Source: Atherinomorus stipes (Eukaryota > Chordata > Actinopteri > Atheriniformes > Atherinidae). Taken from it: a DNA stretch of 64,000 nt. Below the pieces are notes generated by a model, which was given only the letters and a program-made list of their open reading frames with translations, was not told where the DNA came from and did not search any database. The stretch spans positions 496,001 through 560,000 of the forward strand of contig JALJCO010003464.1 of the NCBI GenBank assembly GCA_023101725.1. Direction: 5' to 3'. The position numbers were made by a program, and so were the translations under genes. This document shows positions 14,301 to 28,600 of this stretch, in pieces. Within the stretch, counting starts at the first letter, position 1, and each line of letters begins with the position of its first letter.

Positions 14301-14734
14301 TCATTATTCCAATCATTATCACATCCTTTGATTACTGCTTGAGCAGCATGTGGAGATTAGTTGCGCCATCTAGTGCACACCTGACTTCACAGCATGCATC
14401 AAACGGTGTAACAGGTTGAGAGGACCATATCTTTAGAATAATAATTAGGAGGATATAAACACAGATTGTTTTCATATCATGCACTATTTGGTGCAAGCAA
14501 CGTCAATTAACGTTGCATGTTCAGCATTAGATATAAAAGGCGACATAAATATTTAAAGTGCAAAAACAAGAAGATCAAGGAATTTGAATAAAGCATAAAC
14601 TAAGTCATTCTCAAGAGACCGCAATACTCTTTGTTTGGTGTGTCAAACCTACAGGACGACCGAGTCGATCGCAAGCTCATTTTAGGGGATAAACCGAAAA
14701 TAAACTCAATTAAAATAAAGACAACTCCCCTACC
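8366..14734. other. Presumed bgn intron 1 or upstream flank
   Basis: No exon with a convincing protein match was found. It holds homopolymer-rich stretches (T-rich at 9239-9276) and a short GGAT microsatellite near 11583-11603. The longest open frame (minus, 13593-13120) has no recognisable domain. If the candidate promoter near 14.9 kb is right, this is the first bgn intron. Confidence 0.5.
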
Positions 14735-15010
14735 TTATGGATGGAAATAAAATATTAATTCCAATTGAAAAAAAGAAGTCGAGTGAAAAGTGTTGGGTTT
14801 TTTTTCTCCCAGTTTATCCTGAAGATTCAAAGAAAAGTCCTATATTTTCATCACATTAAGGGATAATTGCGGCGCTTCCAATGGTCTCTGGCATCCAGCC
14901 GCCGCTCCTCCACTTGCGCGTGACGCTGAGGAACTTGTCAGGCCGCCGTGTGCGCGTCCCAGTCAGGGGGAATGACTGCGTGTCGACAGAGACGAGCCCA
15001 TAAAGTTAAC
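14735..15010 (-). promoter_or_regulatory. Possible bgn promoter and non-coding first exon
   Basis: A locally G+C- and CpG-richer stretch in an otherwise A+T-rich region. On the minus strand a donor-like CATAAG/GTAGGG at about 14731-14740 could end a 5'UTR exon that joins the acceptor at 8349-8365. Mammalian biglycan also has a non-coding first exon upstream of a large intron. This is inference from composition and one splice-like site; transcript data would decide it. Confidence 0.3.
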
Positions 15011-18000
15011 AAGCCAGCCTCCTTTCTCCCCTCTTTGGCTGGAGGAGGAGGAGGAAAAGGAGGGGAGATGGAGATGATTTTATACGTGTATATTAGTTCT
15101 ATTGCTGTGATATCAAAATGAATCATTTCCACAACAATCAAATCCAATGATGTTGGAAAACTTCACCGTGTTATTGGACTTAAATCATGTACAGTGCAGG
15201 GGTTGGCCAACTCAAAGCCACACCTCACTATCACCTTACACCTAAAAAACTTGCTCAGTTTTAGTCTCTTTCAGTTGTCTTGCTCACAATTCTAAACACT
15301 CTTTTGGAAACTGAAATTTGAGTTGGATATTTGTTTGATAGGTAGCCTACTCACACTTTCAGGCAATATGTTATCTTTGGGAGTTAAAGGGGAAATAAAG
15401 TTATAATTTATTTCAGATTTGACTTAATATAACTTTGATGTTTTAACCCTTTTGATGTAACAAGAAGCTCAAAGTATGATTTGCTTTCCATAATGACTCC
15501 TAGCATCAGTGAGCATTTGTTTGGACACTAAATGGCTAGAATGATAATAATAATAAAAAAAAAAAAGTGCACAAATGTTGACTTGAATCTTTTCCACAGC
15601 AAATAGTTCTTGTGCCAGAACTGTAATCCTTTGACAGCCTTATTTATATGCATAAAAAAAGCATCACTAGGGTATCACTGAGCTGTGAGGAGCCCCACAT
15701 GAAAACTTCAGCAGCTGCATTACTAAGTTTGAACATATTGAAATCCTCATTTCATTTACCCAAGATGATGTTACCCTTCTCATATTTGATCCAAAAAGAT
15801 TCCCACTGCTTAAGCTTTACCAGGGGAAGCAACAGGAAGCCCGCAAGGCTCTTGTGAAGCAAGTTTGTAATTTCACATTGAAAAAAACAAAGTGTTCTTC
15901 CAAATAATCTTTCCTCTCATCCTCCCAGCATCAGCTCTGTACCAAGAGTTTTTGGAAAGCAAGGTAAAATTTGACTCAAGCACAAACTGTTTGGGGGAAA
16001 GTGCTGTTTTTGTACAATTTTAAGGACTTTCTACTTGTTTCACATTGTTGGTTTGTGTAAAAATACAGCTTCCCAAAAGTCCTGGGACATACTTCCAGGG
16101 AAGTTTCAGCTTGAATCCTTCTCTGGAATCCTTGTTTTTACTTTTTTATTTTATTTTATTTTTTTAGGTGATTATAAAACATTCAAATCTGCATTCTCAC
16201 AGTTTTCTAATAAATCCTTTTTCCCCCCTTATTTTTGGCAGGACTCAGGGACTCTGATTTCTTCTTTATTGCCAGCACCCAGAGTGAGGCAGCAAGTTTG
16301 GCAAGCTGTTCCTGAAATTATCCAGCTTTGCACAGACACTGTCACAAGTACGTTTGCAGATATCGACCGTACACATCAGCCATCAGCTGTGCAGCTCCTG
16401 GACTATGAGCATGAAATCATAAACACTTTCATCACCATTCACATCAACACAAGCCGACATTGGCCCTTTTTTTGACAGTATTTCTGTTTGATTAAAAGCT
16501 CCTTTTCCCCTGCAAAAGTGGAGGAAGCATGCAGGCCAGATCAATGCCCTGCAGGAGCTGTTGGCAAAAACTGAAGTTTTGATAAAGGCTTTTGCAGATA
16601 ACATTCCTTCTTTCTGTGCTTCCTCTCGTTGTGTCATTTTGTAGATTCAGTCTTTCTTTGTGTGCCTCTCTCCTCGCTGTGGTTCACTTGATTATGGTGT
16701 CGGTCTGTAGCTGGAGGGCTTGGCATCCAAATTAAACTCTTTTGCCCCATACAACTATCGTGTCTCCAGAGATTAGCACACCCACTTGCTTTCTCTTGCA
16801 TAGGTGCAGCCATGCTGTAAGTGTGCTGAGGCAGAGGGAAGACAATAATGCAGACTTGCATGCTACTTTTCATGATCCATGCTGTTTTGTTCCATCAAAG
16901 CCTAATGGTGCCAGTTTTTTAGGATGAGCAGGAGGGCTCGTCCTCCTGCAAGTGGCTGTCTCCTTCACACGCACATTCTTAATGACACTGAATAGTTGAC
17001 CATTAACACTGGAGCTCAGTCTCATGTCCAATCAGAGCAACCATCTTCACTCCTGCACCTTCCAGCCATTCTCTATCTCCTCATCCCACATGATCTCTTT
17101 CTTTTTGAGGACCATCTGAGACAAGAAGAGAATTCTTTAGCTGCTTTGCTCTGTTTGCAGCGGGGGCTTTTTATTTTATCAGCCAGCAGCCCCCTTCTAA
17201 TCTAATAACAAACACAGGAAGCTGCTGTCTCCGGGTAGGACATGGGAGAAGAAAAGCTTGACACCACTCTACGGTCAACCACTTACCAATGAGATCTGGC
17301 TTGAGGTTGATGCGATGTAAAACATCTGTTGCGCATTATGAGATGTCAGTTTGACAGTTTAGCCGTGTCACACATATTATGATGGATGGCACTGAGGTGG
17401 CAAGCCTGTCAGATTAAAAAACAAATCCACCTCCTGGTTGCTGTGGGGAGAGGTTTAAGGATTAACAGCTTTAGCATCATCTGTGTAGAAACTACAAAGA
17501 TGGGCGAGTTTAAAAAGAGAGGTGATGCAGCTTTTAATGGTTTTTGTGCGAAGCGTTCAGGTTCAGTCTGCAATGTTAAGGAACTGCAATATAAATTTGA
17601 ATATGTAGTTTCTTAGACAGTAATGTGCTATTTACAAAATGACTGTACAATTATGGAGACTGGAGACTGTACCACATGCACAGGGCTAAGAGCAGAAAGC
17701 TAACATGTGATTACACGCCGAAGCACAGACAGGGAGAAGTGTGAATGCGAGTGCGTGTCTGTTCATACAGTAAAATAAAATATCTTGCAACCACACGTGT
17801 GCTGTGCTCTTTTATCGTTGTTCACGTTGTCATCTGCTTCCCAATAACCAAGCTTCATCCTTTGCCCCCCCTCCCTTGTTCCCTCATTCTGAGTTCGTAA
17901 GTCGAATGTCTGCAGGAGACCTTCTGTTCTTCATTTAGAACTGCAGAAAAACTGCTCTCCACTGAAACCTTAAACCTCCGGCCAACTCCTTTACACAGCA

Positions 18001-19618
18001 AATGCACCATCTATGAAATACGACTTTACACACTGAACATGGCTCAACATTTTATTTTATTGTATTCATTCGTGTAAGTGATATACAGCGAAATGCCTTA
18101 TCTTTCTACAAGTGGATTTACAATTTAAATGGAGTTTTCCATCACTGAATTATGACTGCTGCAACTTCCACCAGCTGTCTAGAAATATTAAGTTAACCCT
18201 TTTTTGGAATGAAACTGACCTAATGTAAAGCAGTTAATTAGGATGTTCATATATTTTGTCCAGATTCCTGACTCAGAAGTTAATATTAATACTGGAGGAA
18301 CAGTAGGAACTGGATTTGCTTTTTTCTTCCTTCGCCTTTGCTTCTGTATGTCTTCCCCATAGCATGACATTGTTGAGGCAAATGAACCCACTTGTATCAC
18401 ACTACCATGAAGCTAGAAGCATTTGTGAATCAGCTGAGATGATTTCTATCTGAAGGCACGTGTGCATTGTGAGAGATGAGGTTGATATATGAAAGAGGCA
18501 AAGAGAACATTTAGATCTGGGGTGTTACCTTGGGAATAAGTTTAGCAAGGCATAAGAGCGCTGGTAGTTCCTATTTCTAGATGGAAAGAGATTAGAATGT
18601 GCTCTAGCTGTCTGTCCTATCCACTCTGTCTTCCTTCTGTTTCAAATCTCCTTCCCTCTCTGTCTTCTGGCCACGTCTCATTGGACTCAGCCAGATATGA
18701 AGTGCTTTTCCTCTCATTTTTCACCCATCAGCTTCGAGACTTTCTATGAACAATGGCTCAATTGTGTCCTGAAAACCAGCTTGTTGTTGCTCTCATAGTT
18801 TTTCTCTACCCTGACAAGTTCTTCACCTTTTTCTCATTTCCCCCACTGTTAGGCCAAAATACTATGATTGGCTGCTCTGCTCCTTGAACACATAGAAACT
18901 TGTACCCCAATTACTCAACACAATCCAGCCATAACTGACGTCAGCTTGGCTTGTTTAGACCCCTAAGGAGGCCCCTTCATAGTCGAAGTGACCCTATGCA
19001 TTATGTAGCTGGTTGTGGATGTTTATGTAGGAGCACATCTGGTGTTAGGGGACCACTGTGATGTTTATATTCCTGTCCGATGGTCCTGTCCCACTGTGTC
19101 ACTGGACATTTAGTCACTTTTTTATGGATGCCCAAGATTCAAACTGATGACTCATCTGTATCCATGTCACACCCTAACTTTACTTCCACCTGATTAAAGG
19201 CTCTTGCTGTAAGCTCTGCTAGTATTTTAGATTTAGGCTGAAGTAGTTAATCCTTTTTAGTTGTAAAAGTTGTAGAAAAAAAATCACAAATCTCAGTGTA
19301 AAAGACAGATTTAAACCTGTGTTTTGAGCAGGCTTTAGATTGTGCTGTGCACATTTTAAGAAGTACTTTAAATAATGTTTCCTTCAATCATCATAGCAAT
19401 TTTCTTTATTTTTATTGATATTCCAGCCATTTCTCTGCTGAAAATGCCTTTAAAAGAAAAGAGAAATTGGTTTGTAGATTTGAAATGACTCAACAGGCTA
19501 CATGCAGTTATATTTTTCTGCAAACTATATTTGATTTATGAGTTATAACAAAGATGTACTGAAAAAGAAACAGAAAAACTGTGGCTTTATGTCCAGTAGA
19601 TAGGATGAGTGTGTGAGT
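15011..19618. other. Gap between bgn and the ecm2-like gene
   Basis: No coding exon is supported. The part adjoining 19618 is expected to hold the ecm2-like 3'UTR. The rest shows A+T-rich non-coding sequence without an element I could name. The open frame at 16035-16475 (plus) has no domain and is probably chance. Confidence 0.5.
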
Positions 19619-22600
19619 TTAGGTTTGTCTGTCATATTTGTCCAGCTGTGGGAAGAGGACCAGTCCCTGGGTGTCAGAGACACAGAAAAAGGCATTTGGA
19701 GAAATCTTTTCCACTTCCAGGAGGTTATTTTCCAAGTGGACTGAAGCCAAAGTGGAGCCAGGATTACGAGGGTGACACACTCCCCACTTCCTCACCATCC
19801 TGAAACCACAACACACATACATTCAAATTTAAAAGGGGAGAATTTGTCCTTGGAAAATTAAAAAAAGAACAAAAAGAATACATGTGAGTTGTGAGATCAT
19901 GTAAAAACAGTTTTTACTTGCAAATGTTACTAAATGTGACGCCTCCAGATGAGGCTACATCATCAGAAGTGGATAACAAACAAACATTCAGATGAAATGA
20001 CATTTCAGAAGCAGCCTCACCTGATCTGATTGTTATCCAGTCTCAGCACCTGAAGGTTCTTAAACTGCCTGGTACATCGAGGGACCTCTTCCAGGCGGTT
20101 GTTGTCCAGGAAGAGCTCGCTCAGTGATCGGTAAGTCCCAACAAAAGAAAACTGTTCCACGCCCTCATTGCCCAGTGCATTGTGGGATAGATATAAGGAC
20201 TGGAGGCCGGGTCGCAGGTGACGGAACGTGAAGGCAGGAATGTGTCTGATGCTGTTGTGTTGGAGGGCGAGCTGACGGAGAGGGCGAGGCAGATTCATTG
20301 GCACAGAGGTGAAGCGGTTGTGGGACAGGTCCAAAGCTTCCAGGGACCTGAGAGGGGGGAGATCAAACAGAAGAATAAGCAATTTGAGCCATATGACTCA
20401 ATTCTCAAATCAGACATTTTTAGATGATGGTAGCTATGAGGCTGGGAAATGAAATGCTGCTTTATTGGGAAATCAGTTAGTTTGCCTCTCTGGCCCAGAC
20501 TGACATGATTCAGCTGCTACTTGATGGATTATCATGAAATTTAACAGATGTTCATTATCCCCAAAGATCTGGGGCTGCAAAAGAAAAGTTACAGTTTTGT
20601 TGCATAACTATTTAAGAGTCATGTAATCTTATACAGTTCTCAGGGTTTAATATATCAACAGATGCCTCAAATTTTTCACAGCAGATCTCACATTTTGTAT
20701 AAAAGAAAAGGGTTTGAGTGGGAGTTATAGGTTGATAAGGAGTATGAAGATGTTTGATTTGCCGGAAACAGAATGAGTGGCTGTAGAGATGGGACCATTC
20801 TGGGGCCTGAGGCGAACACACAGTACAGGGGTTCAGTGCTTTTACTGGAAAATCCCACACAGCTGTTGTGAGTTTACAACACGGTTTACAGCAAGGGAAG
20901 AAGAAACTCATTTTCTGCTCTTCACTGACCATGCTAAGCAAACAATAGGCTAAAAGACACCCAGGTGGCGAAGAAATGACCACAGTCAAGTAAAAGGGGA
21001 CCAATGCAGAGAAGGAGACAGGGGGGTTATGAAGGTTGGAGATATTTTAAGCTGAATATATTCTGAAATATAACCTGAAAAATCACAGCTGTTGACATTT
21101 CATGAGGCAGATGACATGTAAACATAAAAATTCAGAAATTCTCAGATTTGGAGGGGGGTAAAATAGTAAGGTTGGATTAAACGTTGGGCTCTCCTGCTTC
21201 AATCTGTTCTAAGTCTATGGAGGACATTCCTCTTTGCTTAACAAAAGCCCAATAAAACATCACATTAGTAAAATAATAAATGTTTTACGGAAAGTTAAAA
21301 CTCGAGGGAGAGAGCACAGCAGACTTAACTCAAAACATGCAAGCCCACGTGCCAACACACGTTAAAAACACGACCTTTCCTTTAACCTCCCATGCATTGT
21401 TGCAGATATATGAGTTGCTGTTAAAATTGGTTTCCGCTTGAAAATGAAACCCTGAAATATATCACCCGCTTTGTGTCTCTGCACCAGTTCAGACCAGTTG
21501 TGTGCTGCTGATTTGTATTCTAAAACTTTGCCAAGAAGCTCAGCAGCAGTCCGCCACTGCTTACAGCTCCACATGGTATTAATGAGCAGAGGGACACACA
21601 GTCCTCTCTTCTTAGAGTCCTCCACCCTCCACTCTCCCACTCACAAATGCACAAATGCACATCAGTGTGTGTGTAACATGATGTGAAGCAGAGACACTGT
21701 TACGCACTAACAAATAAACATGCTGATAGATACAGAGGTGCAGGAAGAAGATGACCGTTAACCCTCACTCTAATATTTTCTGTATGCTCAAACAAAAAAA
21801 CTCACTTACTTACAACCTCAATGCAAAATTAACACACATTACTTCATTAAAAAATATTTATCAAGGAGTAAGCAGCAAACCACATGTTTTAAGCCTTCAG
21901 TTATGAAAGTCCATATCGTTGTGCAAAGTGGTGTTATCAAGTTGATGTTCCGCATGTCCTTAAAAGAAGAGGTACAATTGCAATACTGAAAAATACACAC
22001 ATTTCCATCTGTGCTGTGCCCACTGTGCCAGCGGTAGACATGCTGGTTGAGAAACTTTGGCATCTAAAGCAGGAAAGGTAAGCCAGGCAGAGCATCTGTG
22101 CCAAGTAAGAAAGAAAGACTAAGCCTGGCCTTAAAAGTGAAGTGATGGATGGATGGAGGCAGGACATGACTTCAGATTTATTAAAGCAGCATGTGCTCTT
22201 CAATGTGCGCTGAATTTTTTAAAATGGAGTGATATCTGGAAGCCTTTTGAGCCATTTGTCACATGTGCTGAAAACAGACGCATATTTGACTTCATTTAAA
22301 GTGAGGATTTTAACAATTTACCACAGCTGTGCTTTGTGTGCTGACTGGGAGTCTTTCTTTTCATGCAGCAATTTACAATGTGCTTCTAACCATACAGGAA
22401 ATCTTTAAATGTGAACCGAAGATCGCTTAAATCAAATCCAGTGGCTCTGACTTGTGATCAGTGTGATTTTGTTGCAGAGTTTGAGTGATCGTGTGTATGA
22501 CTGCTTATTGTCCTGTTTATGTAAGCATTATGAAACCAATTTGTGCTGGGCCAAAGACAGAAGGGGCTTTCGTTACAAGCCCTATCAGGCTGAGACTCAT

Positions 22601-25600
22601 CACAGCAGGACACACTGACATCTTTGGTGTTATGATGACAAAAACATACAGTCAGTCTGAGCTCACAACAGTGACAAATCTACACAGATGTCCCACAAAA
22701 GTCTGCTTTCTAACACAATATTAATTAATGGGGAAAAAATAGCATTTGATCCACTAAAACTGCCACCAGATTGAATACAAAAAAGATCAAAATGAGGTAT
22801 AACTTTTGCCTTGCAGAACATGCAGAAAAAGGGGAAAAAAATGCAATGATTTTCCAATCAAAACTGTTCGACAGCATTAAGCCAAAACAGCATCTGAAAA
22901 CATATTATCCATGAAATCTTGTCTTGTCGGGGAAATTGGGTGTTTATGTACTGTAAGCTTAATGGGCTGAAGTAATTAAAAACATGCTCTGGGTTTTCAT
23001 GTGGAGTGTTGAGTCAGATCTGTTGGAGGACAGCAACGATGTGCACTGCTGAGCTTTGACTAACGGAGGAAGTAGATCTGCAGGTATTACAGACATTAAC
23101 TGAAACTGGCATGTCCATGTAGACCCAGAAGGAGATGAACAGACAGGTGTGTGTCTTTGTGATAACATATTTCGTTCAGCTGTCTGTTTAAAGATCTGCT
23201 TGTTTTGCCCCAGAGGAGAATCAGCTATGGCTTTTAGTGCAGCGGGGGGTTGTGTATGCTACTGCATGATCAGGTTACATAACAAACATACCTGGATAAA
23301 CACATAAAAGAAATGGGACTCTATTGTTAGCAGACAGGAAAAGAAATAAGACCTCTTATAATTGTAGCAGTACTGGGAGAAAATGGTATAATAAAATAAG
23401 CATTCCAAAAGTAATTTAAAGGTGCAACTTGCAACAAAATCAAAGGTAAATGGCAGAAAAATGTGTCAAGTACTGTCCCATTTCAAAAGACTGAAGGAGC
23501 CTCTGAATCCAACTTACAAACCCGAACTCTGTTTGGTAGGCCAGCGGTGTATCCTTCATGGCCTTGTCTGTCCCAAAATTCATTGCACACAATGAGAGGG
23601 AATAAGCAGCAGAAGTGTAATATTTGAATATATTCATGGATTTTAAAGGGACGTTGTGTAACAACTGTATATCGCAAGCACCTTGCTAGTACTTTTCATG
23701 CTGCGTTCGTGTGAAACCAGGCAGACGGACGACAGTCATCAACAGCCTCCATGTGAAGGTGTGGTCTTTCAGTTACAGTGACTTCAGTCCACATCTGATA
23801 TGTTGTCGTGGCGATGTCATATTGTTTTCCCTGGCCCAAGTTTTACCATCTTTCTCTTGGCTTCTGTGATTAAACTTACATCTGGTTTGTTACTGATGGC
23901 CGACTGCACGTGAACCCAGCATCAGTGTAACACTGGGTGACTTTTACCGCGGTGACTTTTCAAAAACATCACCTCCAACTGAGCCGACAACTCTGGCGTC
24001 TCCGGTGAGTTTCTGTGGTTTCCTACTGTCACGCTTCTACTGAACGTAAAAACATGGCGACACAACATGGTAGCCACCACCGAGCCGACCCGTTCGATGT
24101 ATATATGAATGATACGAACGGCAAATTTGGAGCTTACAGGAGCACTTCAGTTTGTTGATGGGAGTGATTACTGATTAATGGAAAAACACTTTTGAACGAA
24201 ATAATCAATTTTTGCGAATAGATAACAGGAGAACTTGCACAATATCCCTTTAAAGTGTTAAATAAAGTGTTTACCAGCTAGAAACAAAAGATAGTCTCTG
24301 AAGAAAATTTTAAAATATGTGGGCAAGCCTAAAAAGAGAGTTTTTGCCTCATAAATGCATTTGTTTGACTTTATTCAGGTGTTAACAACCGGTTAACATT
24401 CAGGAGACTACAAATAAATCAAAAGGAATAAAATGCCCGGCCCAGGTCCATTTAGTTTTTACAACGTATCTGAAGGAATAAGGGTAAAGAATGCCGTCAC
24501 TTGATAGCTATGGTTTCTGCAGTTGCAAGTCAACAGGACTGGAGCACAATGGGAAATTCTGTTTGGCTAGGCAGTCCCATTTCAGTAGCCTACTGTTTCA
24601 GAACGCTGCTTCGGAGAGTGTGGACTACGTAGCAGCTCAGTACCCTATGTATTCCACGCACACTGTAGGGTGCAGACCTCCAAATGAAACATCTGCAGTC
24701 ATCGCTGCACCTGAGACCATTGGATCCACTCATAGATGAAAACATGTTTATGTCTGGAAGAATTTTGGATACAGGCAGCCACCATCTATTTACAACTGTG
24801 CTATTTAAAGTCATTTCTATGCCACTAGAAGTCAATAATTCTTACAAACTACCTTTAAACTAAAATATTAAGGGAAAATACTGTCATTTAAACATAGTGG
24901 GAGTACTTGATGCCTAGTCTGAAAGATCTGAACTGTAGCACAATTTTTAACATACACTATACAAATTATATGAAGATAAAAACTGTACATGATATGTGGA
25001 CTTTGACAGTAATTATGGGCACAAGTGATGGTTTTTTTTTTAGATTGTACAGAGCAAAAGTTTGTTACTCCAAACTAGGAGTTCTAAAAATTGACTCAGC
25101 AGGATTGTGCCAAGAAAAACTATTAATCAGCTCCTCAAAGCAGATGATTAACACACTGATCAACATGTTGATAAACTCTAGAGAGATGATGCACAGCAAT
25201 AGCTGCATAAGAGCAACTTTGACGGTTAATGCATTAGAAGGAAACCTTTAAAGGTACAGTGTGTGAAAAAATCAAAGGTCAATGGCAGAAAAATGTGATA
25301 TATCATTCAAAACTGTGTCTCTATTGATTTATAATTGCTGCGCTGGAGTAGCTGTTATGTGTTATTTTCTTAGAATGAATCATTTATATCTACTTGCCAA
25401 GGGGTGCACATACATGGAGGCTGCCATATTTGTTCCACCATTTTTACTACGGTGGCCCTAAATGGACAAAACAATGTGTGTGATGTGAGAACCCTCTGAA
25501 CTTTCAAACTGCTGCATCAGCTTTGTTTAATGGGAATTAGAACACTAAAAAGGGAGAGTTTGGGATAAGTAATGTCTCAAAAGACATTAAAAGTATTTAC

Positions 25601-28600
25601 TCAAAGTACAGTCGTAGCTACACATGAGACCACTGGATCCACTCACAAATGAAAAAATCTTTGTCTGGGAGAATTTTGGCCACTGATAGCCACCATACAT
25701 TCACAACAGTGCTTAGAATATGAAGACATTTGAAAGAAAACATCTGTACTTTCAAATACCCATCTCTACCACTAGATGTCAGTAATTCTTACATACTGCA
25801 CCTTTAAGCTTAAAGGTATAGTCCGAAGTTCCCCCCGTAAAAAATAAACGTGAGACTTGAGCAAGTGAAATCCGTCTCAAACCCGCCTTTGGGCCTCTAC
25901 TCCCGTGCCGTGGTGCGTTTGAATGCAACTCTCTCTCCCCCTGCCTGTAATTCACTCTTTTGCATGGTTTTGGTGTGTTAGGGACGTTTCTGGGTGGAGA
26001 TTTCTGTTTATATCAGCAGCCAATGACAGAGCTAAAAGGATGACGCTGTGTGGAAATAAGCTCATGATTGGAGCAGATGCCAGTCACTCGAACTCTCGAA
26101 GGAAAAAGAAAGAAAGAAAGAAAACACTGTGGATGCACCGAAGAAAAGGTAAGAGCTTCAGATAATGCACTTTGGAAAACCAGGTTAATAATAGCTTGGC
26201 TTGTACCCGCTTCTTAGCTGTGAAGGAGAAGCTTGAAGTTGAGTTGGCTAGCTAGAACGAGGCGGCCATTAGCCTGAGAGGGAGGAGCACTAAGTTTGAA
26301 TACTGTTGTTTGCAAACAGAAACGCTGGAGGGACTTCGGACTCTACCTTTAACTAACTGAGCATAATGTAATTTTGAGCTGATGAAGACAGATTGATTTC
26401 AGCTGTAGTGAGCAAAGGCCAAGAATCTGATAAACAGAAAACCTCTCTTAGTGTAAACTAAAGGGGTGGATCAGTCATGTCCAGGACTTGTGTTGTGGCA
26501 ATAGAAACATGTCACTGGTATGACAGAACAATGGATTCAAAGGAATCGCAGTCAATTCTCAAAGCAAACATCTCTGTTTAAAAAAGGCTGAGGATGGAAA
26601 GACAATGGTTTCTACAAGAAAGGACAGACCTCAAGAAAGGAGGCCTTGAAAAACAACCTAAGAATCTCACAGAACTGGAAAACTTTTGCAGGAAAATATC
26701 CCAAACAAAATCTGAAAAAGTAAGGGCTGGCTACAAAAAGAAGAAAAGAAAATCATTAACAAGCTGTGATTCTTGCCACAGGGAGTGTTTCTAATGCCTG
26801 GCCATGCAGGACGCCCAAACTTTTGCTTCAGGCTCTCCTACTTTTTTGTTATTCAAAACCTCTGAATGACAGAAATAAAAACGTATCCTTCTTTCTTTAA
26901 ATATTAAAGCAGCTTGTCATCATTAGCTTCATGTCTTATGGAAATCCAGCCATCATTTCTTTGCATATTTATAATAAAACTTTTGTCTGCTACAGTAAAC
27001 AACATTAAAAAGCTAGCAGTTTGCCAAGTCTGCCTGGCTGGGACAGATCCCAGATCCAAGCTCCAGTCCCCAGCTCCCTGTTAGCTCCAGTATCAGCCAG
27101 CTGTAACCACTGCAGGAGGCAACAATAACACCGACTCCGTCACAGGGGCCGAGGCACTTCACTAACTAGAACCAGCACACTACATTCAGCAACTTACTCT
27201 TTGTTTTGTTTCTCCTTCTTTATCTGTTTCACTCTATTTCACCACCTCAGAGAAGCTGCATGATGAAAACACATCTGCAACAGTGGGTCAACATGCATTT
27301 GCTATTTCAAGTCTGCAGGAGAAAAAAGAAAATGCTAACATGGGGAGAACTCTTACTTTATGCCACTCTTACTAGTACTAGTGATTATGTCTTCTGTGCA
27401 AATGGAGTTCAAGTGAAGCCAAATTAGAGAATCTGGTTTATTTGCAGAGTTGAAGGAAGCTTTTAAAACAGAGGACCAGCTAATATGCCGGCAGTGCCAG
27501 TGGGAAAGTAGCTGCTTTTACTACTAATGAGGTCAAATGTCGAGCATCCAATATCATTGGAGTCAGAAGTCAAATGAAGACTCTGGGCAGCATTTTTAAA
27601 TGGCTTTCAGTGAACCGTCATGTCTGAGAGTTTTGTTTTACTGTTTTCCATCTATGATTACAAGATCTGAAAATTTTTTCAGTCAAATTTCTCCTGATTA
27701 TACCCTCTCAAACTTTATAACTTTGTCCTCTATGTAGCTCACAAAGTCCCCACAGCTGCCTCTCCAGCACTCCCTCTTTTACATTCTCTCTCCCTCCGTT
27801 TTCCCTAAATCTCCCACTGTGGTTCACAAGGATCCCAGGGAGCAAAGTAAAACCCACCGGAATTCACTATATTTAAACACACAAACACACACATACTCAC
27901 ACACACCACAGGCACAAAGTTGCCCTCAAGCTCTCAATCACACGCCTGCTCGTCTAAGTACACAAAGTCAGCTGTCATAACTTGTGTGATATGCGACTAT
28001 GCCTGTGTATGTCTGTGTTTGAGAGTGTGGGGAGAAGAAAAGAGAAATAAATGTCTTTGTTGAAAAGACTTACCAATCATGAACATGCAACCTGAGATGG
28101 GGTGCTGGTTTTTAACTGAGAGGAAAATCCTCCCCATCCTCAGATAATGATGGTAAGAAATGTAAATTATCGCCGCTCTGTTTGAAAACCTTTTATGTGT
28201 CAATAATTATGTGTTATTTTAAAACAGAAAGGCCTCAGGCGCAAAGGAATTCAAGTTTCCATGTAAGAGCAGACTGCCCTCTTGTGGTTAATTTGGGAAC
28301 TGCATAAAGTTAAATGGATGGATGGATGGATGGATGGATGGATGGATGGATAAGAGAGGAGGAGGGGGGACGGACGTACTTCAGACGGGTCCAGGCACGG
28401 GTAGCAATGCCTTGCTCATGTATGTAGTTGTGACGGAGGTCCAACATTCTCAAATGAACAGAGTGCTTCAGCGCCTCCTCCGTCACCTCTTCAATCAGAT
28501 TTTGACTCATTTTGAGAACCTTAAAGTAAAAAAGACAGAGAGGAATGTTTTATCTAAGGCTTCAGTTGTAAGATTTCATTCCCAAAGAGAGATAAAGGCT

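Noticed and set aside
16035..16475. 146-codon plus-strand open frame
   Set aside because: Low-complexity Phe-rich N-terminal part from T-rich DNA, no recognisable family.
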